From: Symsagittifera roscoffensis
Taxonomy: Eukaryota; Xenacoelomorpha; Acoela; Convolutidae
Direction of reading: 5' to 3'
Length of the DNA stretch: 64,000 nucleotides
Assembly: GCF_963678635.1 (NCBI RefSeq)
Contig: NC_087068.1
Coordinates: forward strand, 42,865,649 to 42,929,648
The translations under genes and the position numbers were made by a program. The notes under the pieces are model-generated. The model searched no databases, had not been told where the DNA came from, and saw only the letters and a list, made by a program, of their open reading frames with translations. Below are positions 1 through 7,797 of this stretch, piece by piece. Each line of letters starts with the position of its first letter. Within the stretch, counting starts at the first letter, position 1.

Positions 1-2
1 CG

Positions 3-3000
3 ACTGAGAAAGGGATGTACGTGCTGGACACGGATGCGTCGGTAGTCGCGATTTCTGGGATTCTCCACCAAGAACAAGAATGGAATGGGAAGACAGTCTT
101 GAGACCAATAGCGTACGGGAGCAAAGTCCTGAGTGACACGGAAATGAAGTACGGAGCACCGAAAGCTGAGATGTTCGCGGTGGTTACCTTTGTCGAGAAA
201 TACAGGGCATACCTGGGCAGTGAGCCATTCAAGTTGCGAGTCGACAACAGAGCACTGAGCTGGCTGAAAACGTACTCAATGGACCAAAGTTACATTGGGA
301 GGTGGATAGTTCGCCTGGACGGATACAACATGATAATTGAGCATAGAACGCGAGATAAACATCAGAATGCCGACAGCTTGAGTAAGAAGACGGAGTTCTA
401 TGAGAGACAAGAGCAAAGAGAAGCAGACAGACCTGAAATCAAAGATGGCTTCTCATTCATGGACAAGGAAACGTACGACAGTCTTCCACTCACGAGAGGG
501 CTGGACAAGTCAGGCAAACCGATAGAAGATCATCCTGAATTGCCTAAAGAGCCTCCAGAGAAGACCATCTTGAGGAAGAGCAAGAGGATTCCGATTGAGA
601 TTATACTCAAGTCGAAGATCGTGAAGGAGACGCTCAAGGCAAAAGGCTATGATCTTAACCAGGTGGAAGCAGGAACTGCACAGATAGATGATGACTTAAT
701 GAGGTTGCTCGAGAAACTATCAGATGATAAGCCCGTGATCCAGGAGAAGGGTCAAGAGAAACCGGAATTCACTGTACTTCGGAGAAAAGAGACAGTGAAC
801 GATACTGACTCATCAAGAGGAAGCGTCACTGACAGCAAAGATGTCGTGCGGTCACTAGTTGACAAAATCCCCGAAGACATTCTGGAGCAGACCAAGGTTA
901 GGAAAAAGAAAGTGACGTTCAAGGAAGATACTGAACACCTGGGACTAGGTCAAGAGTCCGGGGAGTGTTCCAGGTTCACGGAAGAAGGAACCGGAGAAGG
1001 AAAATTGTCCGGGGAGCGTGAAGTATGGGATGAAGACTCGGATGAGAGCAGCGAAAACCAAGACAGTCTGTGCATGATACTGGCGGAAGAGAAGACAAGG
1101 CACCACGACAGGGAGTTACAGACGGATCCATCTTCAGGAACATACAACATGGACATACAGGAGATGCGAGGTGGTGAGGAACTTGAGAAAATTGCGGTCG
1201 CAAGGAAACCATTCAGGGAACTATCATGCAACTCAAACATCAGAACGAATCTGGTGCCAGAAGATGATATGAAAATCGTGAAAAGGATGATATGCGTGAA
1301 ACTGAGTGATGACATCCACAACCCTGGTGAGATGAATGGACAGATCATGGCGCTAAAGGAGCATGTCAAGGCAAGATATAGGCTGTCAGACCTAATAAGA
1401 GCCCAGAAGAATGACAAAATGACAAGTAACCTCTCCAAATGGATCCAGTCGGGGGTCAAGGAGAAGATCTTGAGCCAGTTCTACAAAGAAAAGAAAGACT
1501 TACTTTATCACACAGCTGATGGAGTGGTAGCGTGCAAGAGGAGAGATGAGGAAAAGATATTACACAAACACAACCTCATCATACTACCACAATTGTACCA
1601 GACAGAGGTGCTTTTCAGATCACACGACCAGATGGGTCACCAGGGGATAGACAAAGTACAACAAAGGATACTTCACAGATTTGATTGGCCAGGAATGAGA
1701 AAAGCTTGCGAGAGATGGGTGAATGCCTGCCTGGCATGTCTCCAGGTAAAAGACCCAAGGAAGATGAAGTTTCCCCTCAAGTCCGTTGAGAGCTCGGAGT
1801 TCAATGAAGTGGTGCAGATAGACCATCAAAAAATCTGCATGACAGAGTCGGGATACAACCAGATACTGGTTATAATAGATCACTTCACAAAGTTGGCGGA
1901 AGCGGTTCCGTGCCAGACAGCCTCGGCCGAAGAGACATGTGATCATCTGATAACGCATTGGATATCGCGGTATGGTTGTCCAATGACTTTCCAGTCGGAC
2001 AACGGCAAAGCTTTTGTGGGGGACTTGACAAAAGAATTGATGAAGAGATCGCACATTGCTCAAGCACACTCAACGACCTATCATCCGCAGACCAATGGGT
2101 TGGTAGAGAGACAAAACAGGACACTGGTCAACATGTTAAGGGTGTACTGCTCAAGATACATGACGGACTGGGACAAATACCTGCCACAGGTAGTAGGAGC
2201 CTACAACAGTACACAGCACTCAACTACGGGCATCAGTCCTTTCATGATGTTGACGGTCAGGGAGAGAGCAATGCCTCTGACATTCTTTTACCCGGAATAC
2301 GAGGGGAAAAGGACGTCGGCTCAGGCATACGTGAAAAAAGCGATCAAAAGACAACAGGAGTTGAACGAGCTATGCAGGAGGAACACGGCGCAAGCGCAAA
2401 TGAGGCAACGCAGGAAATACGACGAAAAAATATTAAGAGCAAAGCCATATGAAGTGGGCCAATACGTGTGGGTCTTCCAAAATGTAATACCGCCCAATGG
2501 AACAAAGAAACTACTCAAGAAGTGGAGGGGACCATTCATGATAACGGAGGTTCATCAACAAGGACGGTTCTATCGCTTGAGTACTGGGCGAGCGGCACAT
2601 TATGAAAATCTGAAGCCTCACGTCCCGTCCCCAGAGGATTGGTGCATACCGAAGGACATGGAGGGTCTTGAGTACCTGGTGGTAGAGCCAGCGTGTGAAG
2701 TGAATGAGAAAGGTACTCGAGAGAAAAATGATGGTAATGAGAACTTGAGTTTGGACGACAATGAAAAGATAGGAGTGGGGTCTGATGCAGGATCATTTGT
2801 AGAAGAAGACTGGAACGACCCGGAGCAAGACGAGGTGCCGAAGTGGATGGAGCCGGATCGACCAACACCACCGGAAACCAGGACTGGCAATCGTAAACGC
2901 ACCGGCATGAGGTACAACACGTACGGGGATGACTTCTTGATCGATAAGATACAGCCAGACAATTTGGGCGAGGAATTACTGAAGGCAGGCGAACTGGAAG

Positions 3001-3935
3001 CCGGAAAGGAATGGCAGGTCATTGACGATGGTGGTCATTATCCGCAGGATGATTACTCGACGCCAGAAGTAGAAACGGATCTCGAACAGAGTGAGATAGA
3101 GAGGAGGGAGAACACGAACTTGAGGATTCTAGAGTGGATGCGTGATGTCAAAGACGAGAGCCGCGAAGGACAAAGCATTCAGCAAGTCGATGTATCAGCA
3201 GCAAATTACATGAAGACAGAGGACCCTCTCTTCGGATGGACGGTAACAGACAGGCCACTGGACATTCATCAGGACAATTCAGACCCGACAACATCGACGG
3301 GGACGTCGATAAATATTTTTGTCCGGGGAGTGGGGGTAGGACTTACCCATACCGAAAATTTGATGATAAAGAAGCTCAAGGAAGTGAGAGAAACGAGCGA
3401 ATTGGAACTGGAGGAAGAAGAGCCAGAGCCTACTATAGGTCGGAATTTCAAAACGAAATTCGAAATACCCAATGAATACTCGGAGAACATCATGATAACG
3501 GATAGCGACTTCATCCTGTCAAACAGGACCAGCGCGATCTGCATCACGGCGGACATGAGTTTCAAATCAAGATTGGAAGCTGACTTCAAAAGAGAGTACC
3601 AGAATGTAGAGTTTCTGTTCAGACAGATACCAGGACTGGGAGGGATGGCAGCGCTTCCACCGTCAGTGGCACAAGTCCCGGGCAAATATCTGTGCTTCCT
3701 AGTAACGAGGGTCAATGACAGGAACACAATTGATCCCGAACACGTGATATTGGCACTAACAAGATTACGAGACTTCATGATTGAAAGAGGGATAACAGAG
3801 GTCTCAATGCCGGTGTATGACCCAAACAGGGGCAAACTGAGCCCAAGGGAATTGTACGCTATCCTACATGTGGTCTTTGCAGAAACTGAGATAATGGTGT
3901 ATCTTCATAAGAAGTACTACTTGAGCATCGCCTGA
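3..3935 (+). CDS. pol: Pol polyprotein, 3' part: RNase H, integrase, C-terminal macrodomain-like extension
   Basis: The frame is open from the window edge, so this is the C-terminal part of a longer Pol; residues are numbered from the ATG at 15. RNase H covers about residues 1-125 with candidate catalytic D7, E52, D77 and D120. The integrase zinc-binding domain has H537, H542, C572 and C575. The integrase core has D603, D662 and E698, with 35 residues between the last two as in retroviral-type integrases. A GPF motif with W837-R-G-P-F841 follows, as in the Ty3/Gypsy integrase tail. Residues about 125-500 are charged linker. After residue 870 comes an acidic extension ending in a macrodomain-like module at about 1160-1303. 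The family role is degradation of RNA in the RNA-DNA hybrid and insertion of the cDNA into chromosomes. No internal stop or frameshift is seen. Confidence 0.93.
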   Translation, partial: TEKGMYVLDTDASVVAISGILHQEQEWNGKTVLRPIAYGSKVLSDTEMKYGAPKAEMFAVVTFVEKYRAYLGSEPFKLRVDNRALSWLKTYSMDQSYIGRWIVRLDGYNMIIEHRTRDKHQNADSLSKKTEFYERQEQREADRPEIKDGFSFMDKETYDSLPLTRGLDKSGKPIEDHPELPKEPPEKTILRKSKRIPIEIILKSKIVKETLKAKGYDLNQVEAGTAQIDDDLMRLLEKLSDDKPVIQEKGQEKPEFTVLRRKETVNDTDSSRGSVTDSKDVVRSLVDKIPEDILEQTKVRKKKVTFKEDTEHLGLGQESGECSRFTEEGTGEGKLSGEREVWDEDSDESSENQDSLCMILAEEKTRHHDRELQTDPSSGTYNMDIQEMRGGEELEKIAVARKPFRELSCNSNIRTNLVPEDDMKIVKRMICVKLSDDIHNPGEMNGQIMALKEHVKARYRLSDLIRAQKNDKMTSNLSKWIQSGVKEKILSQFYKEKKDLLYHTADGVVACKRRDEEKILHKHNLIILPQLYQTEVLFRSHDQMGHQGIDKVQQRILHRFDWPGMRKACERWVNACLACLQVKDPRKMKFPLKSVESSEFNEVVQIDHQKICMTESGYNQILVIIDHFTKLAEAVPCQTASAEETCDHLITHWISRYGCPMTFQSDNGKAFVGDLTKELMKRSHIAQAHSTTYHPQTNGLVERQNRTLVNMLRVYCSRYMTDWDKYLPQVVGAYNSTQHSTTGISPFMMLTVRERAMPLTFFYPEYEGKRTSAQAYVKKAIKRQQELNELCRRNTAQAQMRQRRKYDEKILRAKPYEVGQYVWVFQNVIPPNGTKKLLKKWRGPFMITEVHQQGRFYRLSTGRAAHYENLKPHVPSPEDWCIPKDMEGLEYLVVEPACEVNEKGTREKNDGNENLSLDDNEKIGVGSDAGSFVEEDWNDPEQDEVPKWMEPDRPTPPETRTGNRKRTGMRYNTYGDDFLIDKIQPDNLGEELLKAGELEAGKEWQVIDDGGHYPQDDYSTPEVETDLEQSEIERRENTNLRILEWMRDVKDESREGQSIQQVDVSAANYMKTEDPLFGWTVTDRPLDIHQDNSDPTTSTGTSINIFVRGVGVGLTHTENLMIKKLKEVRETSELELEEEEPEPTIGRNFKTKFEIPNEYSENIMITDSDFILSNRTSAICITADMSFKSRLEADFKREYQNVEFLFRQIPGLGGMAALPPSVAQVPGKYLCFLVTRVNDRNTIDPEHVILALTRLRDFMIERGITEVSMPVYDPNRGKLSPRELYAILHVVFAETEIMVYLHKKYYLSIA
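3492..3923 (+). other. Macrodomain-like module at the C terminus of Pol, related to TARG1/OARD1
   Basis: Residues about 1160-1303 of Pol can be laid without gaps, for most of their length, on the human TARG1 (OARD1) macrodomain as I remember it. Shared features include an AxCI strand start, an FKxxY/F helix, a VxxL helix, the strand KYLCFLVTR, and ITEVSMP followed by a helix ending in VFAETEI. The fold match looks real, but the ligand-binding residues differ: the glycine-alanine-glycine loop is replaced by KSR, and the catalytic aspartate position in the last loop is a glycine. I infer a retained fold with altered or lost ADP-ribose chemistry. The alignment is from memory and needs a profile or structure search. 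Confidence 0.65.
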
Positions 3936-4437
3936 GTCGGGTACATGGGGGTATCGAGTCGGGTGTGAGGGAGGAGTCTTGAGTTAGGTACTGGGGTGCG
4001 GCGCAGGTAAAAGGATCTTAAGATATGATTGGCATGACAATTGAATTTTAAAAAAGAGTTAACGGTGCTAAAACATAAAATGAATCTGCATGCTTTTAAG
4101 GAAATTCCAATTGAATTGTTTTAAGTGATATGAGAATGATAAGATTTTAACCATACTGGTGAAAAAGGGGGCCTCTAGGTTAGGAATATGACATGTGAGG
4201 TTTTAATATGCTTTCTGTTTTCAGATCAAGTTTGAAAAACAAAGTTGAAAATCCAACTATACTCGAAGCGAGAAACAGAAAGGGAAATCTTGATTGAACT
4301 CGCGATAATCCGCACCTACAGCAAGTATTTGCAAGGGAACGTTTCTAGAGAATTCTTGAGTTGGGTAATACTTAAGTCGGTTGGGTAATTCTTGAGCTGG
4401 TAAACACATACCTATATACATCCCGAAGTCACGAAGA
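3936..4437 (+). other. Non-coding leader between pol and ORF2
   Basis: This 502-bp gap has no ORF. It contains a good candidate intron (4007-4224), several copies of the motif cttgag, and then a short leader to the ORF2 start codon at 4438. Its position suggests it serves production of a separate mRNA for ORF2 onward, as for env of retroviruses. Confidence 0.5.
4007..4224 (+). other. Candidate intron in the retrotransposon leader
   Basis: The donor cag|gtaaaag at 4007 and the acceptor ctttctgttttcag ending at 4224 both fit the splice consensus well and enclose 218 bp of AT-rich DNA. If used, together with or instead of an upstream donor, it would place ORF2 on a spliced mRNA. This is inference from consensus only. 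Confidence 0.4.
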
Positions 4438-7400
4438 ATGGCAGACCGATTCTGGAAATCCATGCCCGCGGCCTTGAAGAAGCCTACTCTTGATGAGCTG
4501 TACAGACGCCTGAGGGACTTGGACTACACCCAAATAGACGAGAGAATGGCGGTGATGCTGAATGCCATCCTCCAGTTGGAGGACCAGGGTGAGTGCAGGG
4601 AGTCTGCAACGGAGGCTGTCTTGATGATCGGGTACACCACCGAGGGTATATCAAACCAAGAACAGACCAGATGGTTGTCTTGGAACGTGGATGGAGGAGT
4701 AAGGGGCTTTGACTTGGCAAGGAGTCCTGGCCTGAGTAACAACACTGAATATGGCGCAGGGGAGTTCCCACTACCGACTAGGCCAACAGCAAGATCTACA
4801 AGCCAGGGCTCGAGTAGGGTGCCGTCGATGACGCGAGCGCAACAGACGACCGAGGCATATCCGGATCTGGGTGTTCTAAAGAAAGAGCTCGAGAAGGCGC
4901 AGAAGGAAAGGAACAAGGCGAACCTCGATCGGGATCAGGCGAAGCTGGATCGGGAGAAGATTCAGCTGGAGAGAGACCAGGCAGTCAACGAGCGAGATCA
5001 GACTCTGAGGTTACTTGAGGTGCTAAAAGTTGAACATCAGCAGGAACTAAGGGTACGGGAGAGCGCCGCGAATCGTGATCAACTGAAGTCGGAGTTGGAG
5101 AGAATAGAACAGCGACAACGTGAGCTTGACGCACAGAAGGGAGCCAGGCCAAAGGAGCGAGTGGTGACCAGCTCGAGGCCAGAGTCGCGCATGGAGGTGG
5201 ATGAAGCTCCCAGGGCAAGAGGACGGTTCAACCTTGACCGCGAGGCCAGAGAACACATGAGTGAAGGGTTGGAAGTTTGGATACCGAATGACGCGACGCC
5301 TTCCTTGCGTGGCCTAGAGACACAACCTGTACGTCCACTAATGGATGTGGTGCTGCCGGGATATACCCCAACCTCGACCTCGAGCGACAGTCAGGTGAGT
5401 GGCGGCTCATCGCGCCTGAAAGAGCTAGGCGAGAAATTACAACAGAAAAACCGTGAAAGATCGGCAAGACCGGAGCTTCCCCCAACTTGGAGGGAACAGC
5501 CGGTCAGGAGCGTCGTGATCTCGAGTTATAAGAAAAATACAGAGGGAAGGTACCACAGGCACAATCGACTGGATTGGAGTGCGGAACAGGGAGCCAGGAG
5601 GGACTGCTTCCATGATGCAGCCTGGGTGGAGTATCTCGCGCCACCTCGTGTGCCAGAGGGTGCAGTTCACCTAATCATAGGGGACAGCCTGGTGCGGGTG
5701 TTGACCCGGATCCAGTCGCATTGGCAGACAGGAATCTTGAGTTTCGCTGGAGCTGCCACGCCACAGATGTTGGCAACCCTGGACATGCTAGGGATGGCTA
5801 AAGTTTACACGGTGACCCTGATGATCGGGACAAACGATGTGTCAAGGGGAGAAGCGAGGAAAATAATGAGGCTGTACGACAAGATGAGCTGCCTTCTTGA
5901 GGAGCTGAGGATCCAGATGGACCCCATCCTGCTGACAGTATGTACGGTCCCCTACAACATGATGTTTGATCAGCACGCCTTGGAGATGAACGAGAAGGTG
6001 CGGAACCTAAACAAGGTGATCCGAGATATCCATCGCAAGAGTGTGCTCCCTGTCAGACTGTTGGACGTGGCAGAGCGCATGGAGAAAGAGGGATTCCCTG
6101 AAGACACCTCCAATGATGGAATCCATTTCGATAGACCACGGGGAGTAGAGTGGCTAAACGACGTCTTCCAGGAACACATAAACACGCTAGAGTCGGATCT
6201 GCTAGAGACAGCCCAATTTACCTTAGGACCACCTCCGAACCCACCATTCCTTGCCTCAAGGGCCTTGTCTGGTCGCTTGGGAACGAGAGTTGACGCTAGA
6301 GACGGTTCGAGGAGCATCCAGACCCGATTGCAGAGTGCCACGCCAATGGAATCTGAGGAGGTGATGTCATCAACACCTCCAGGCTCGGCGATGTCCTCAG
6401 TGGTAGTGGCAGAGAGCAAGCGGGAAAAGAGGTCTATGGAGACCGCTCACTTGAGATATCCTGAGAAGGTGAAAGAACTGGACCTAGAGAGTTTGGAATG
6501 CAGGCGAGAATTGGCGGAAACCCTGGGGATTGAACGAGTGTCGCACGAGGATTTGAATAGACATCATTGCATGGACTGGTTGAAAGCTCATGAGGCGCAC
6601 TTCTCGAGAACGAAGTTGATGGAGACCACAGACCTGACTGGAATTCCCACAAAAGCGATCATGGGACCCATTAACTACCGACCTCTCAAGCTGCTGGGGA
6701 GTCCTGGACTTATAACAGAACCTCCCAAGCACCGAACGAGCATCGCCAGGATCAGGTTGGCGACCCCGGCACAGTTGAAAGTGGTGGACAAGCTACTCAA
6801 TCCAGGATCGATGGAATTGCCGGATGCCGCTTACGAAGGCTCGAAATTGGCGGAAGATCCCAGGTACGGGAAGCCCTGTGGCAGCACCCAGCTGGCCAAA
6901 ACCCTGGCAGTTTATGATAGAGCAGATCCAGCTGCTGCGAGAGTAGTCATTGTGGCGGGGTCGGACTTCGAAGGAACGTCTCCCAAGTTGTTCTGGCCGG
7001 AGACTCTGATATACTCTTTGCCAGGAGCTGAATTAAACCAGATGTTAACTCTGGTGGTGGCAATAAAGTCAGAGATGCCCTGCGAACCTGAGCTGCTATT
7101 GTTTGCAGGAATGAATGATCACCTGCACGCGGTGGGACTTCTTGAGCAACTGAAGGGCGATGAAAATCCGCCATCGAGGAAGATATGGGAAGCCATTCAG
7201 GTGTTATTTGCGGCGATGAATGAAGTACAAGAGAATGTTGTCTCGAGATTTGGGTCCAAGACGAAGGTGGTGTTTACCACATCCCCAGGATACGCGAATA
7301 TGCCACCCGCCCTACAATTCGTGTACGCGGTCTTGATCCTAATAGCAGAAGGGAATGAATGGCGGATTCTAATGGCAGCCCCCAATTGGGAGTTGGAGCC

Positions 7401-7797
7401 ATCGAACCTGAGGCTTCGCAAGTCAGAATTGGCGGCGGCATGGGCGGACATATCTCATGCACTGAGGGGCTTTTATGGACTAGCCGACATCCTGATCGTA
7501 TTAGATGAGGTGCTCTTGCTAGAGATATCGAACTTTGCCAGGCAAATCAAGTTCAGCCCAGTCATCAGAGACGATCACCCGGCGATAAGCCAATTGACGG
7601 CCAGGTTGTGGTTTCGGAGTATGGACGTGAAGATCACAAACTCCACCAGCAAGTCTAGAGGTCCCAGTAACGAGAGAAGAAATGTGGCCGAGACGGAGAA
7701 GCAATTAGAATCGATGAAATATCGATTGACTCAAGAGAATGGCTGGTGGCCATTCTTGACACCAAGGCTGGAGAACGCCACGAACAAGACGAGGTAG
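4438..7797 (+). CDS. Retrotransposon ORF2: coiled coil plus tandem SGNH hydrolase-like domains
   Basis: ATG at 4438 opens 1,119 codons ending in TAG at 7795. Residues about 142-240 form a charged coiled coil of repeating ERDQ/LDRE type. Residues about 405-590 form an SGNH/GDSL hydrolase domain: block I G415-D-S-L with nucleophile S417, block II glycine G438, block III G464-T-N-D467, and block V D560-G-I-H563, so all four name residues are present. Residues about 834-1070 look like a second copy of the fold in which GDSL has become G841-S-D-F and GTND has become G891-M-N-D894; no clear catalytic histidine is seen. The family hydrolyses esters, often lipid or sugar acyl groups. I recall esterase-type ORFs in bdelloid rotifer LTR elements and in CR1 LINEs, so capture has precedents. 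It occupies the env position, but I see no signal peptide or membrane anchor. ORF3 follows in the same frame. Confidence 0.85.
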   Translation: MADRFWKSMPAALKKPTLDELYRRLRDLDYTQIDERMAVMLNAILQLEDQGECRESATEAVLMIGYTTEGISNQEQTRWLSWNVDGGVRGFDLARSPGLSNNTEYGAGEFPLPTRPTARSTSQGSSRVPSMTRAQQTTEAYPDLGVLKKELEKAQKERNKANLDRDQAKLDREKIQLERDQAVNERDQTLRLLEVLKVEHQQELRVRESAANRDQLKSELERIEQRQRELDAQKGARPKERVVTSSRPESRMEVDEAPRARGRFNLDREAREHMSEGLEVWIPNDATPSLRGLETQPVRPLMDVVLPGYTPTSTSSDSQVSGGSSRLKELGEKLQQKNRERSARPELPPTWREQPVRSVVISSYKKNTEGRYHRHNRLDWSAEQGARRDCFHDAAWVEYLAPPRVPEGAVHLIIGDSLVRVLTRIQSHWQTGILSFAGAATPQMLATLDMLGMAKVYTVTLMIGTNDVSRGEARKIMRLYDKMSCLLEELRIQMDPILLTVCTVPYNMMFDQHALEMNEKVRNLNKVIRDIHRKSVLPVRLLDVAERMEKEGFPEDTSNDGIHFDRPRGVEWLNDVFQEHINTLESDLLETAQFTLGPPPNPPFLASRALSGRLGTRVDARDGSRSIQTRLQSATPMESEEVMSSTPPGSAMSSVVVAESKREKRSMETAHLRYPEKVKELDLESLECRRELAETLGIERVSHEDLNRHHCMDWLKAHEAHFSRTKLMETTDLTGIPTKAIMGPINYRPLKLLGSPGLITEPPKHRTSIARIRLATPAQLKVVDKLLNPGSMELPDAAYEGSKLAEDPRYGKPCGSTQLAKTLAVYDRADPAAARVVIVAGSDFEGTSPKLFWPETLIYSLPGAELNQMLTLVVAIKSEMPCEPELLLFAGMNDHLHAVGLLEQLKGDENPPSRKIWEAIQVLFAAMNEVQENVVSRFGSKTKVVFTTSPGYANMPPALQFVYAVLILIAEGNEWRILMAAPNWELEPSNLRLRKSELAAAWADISHALRGFYGLADILIVLDEVLLLEISNFARQIKFSPVIRDDHPAISQLTARLWFRSMDVKITNSTSKSRGPSNERRNVAETEKQLESMKYRLTQENGWWPFLTPRLENATNKTR
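7795..7797 (+). promoter_or_regulatory. In-frame TAG between ORF2 and ORF3, possible readthrough site
   Basis: A single TAG separates two long ORFs that share one frame. The codons immediately after it are open (GAA GCA CCA CCC CTC), and ORF3 lacks an early ATG. Retroviral gag-pol readthrough also uses a single UAG followed by a purine. It could instead be a simple nonsense mutation in one long ORF. Confidence 0.5.

Noticed and set aside
950-1459. Minus-strand ORFs opposite pol and ORF2-4
   Set aside because: They are shadows of the real plus-strand genes, caused by their codon bias; no domain is recognisable.
4438-7797. ORF2 as gag of a second, downstream element
   Set aside because: No reverse transcriptase or integrase follows it, and the purine tract and LTR come only after ORF4; it is more simply an accessory ORF of the same element.
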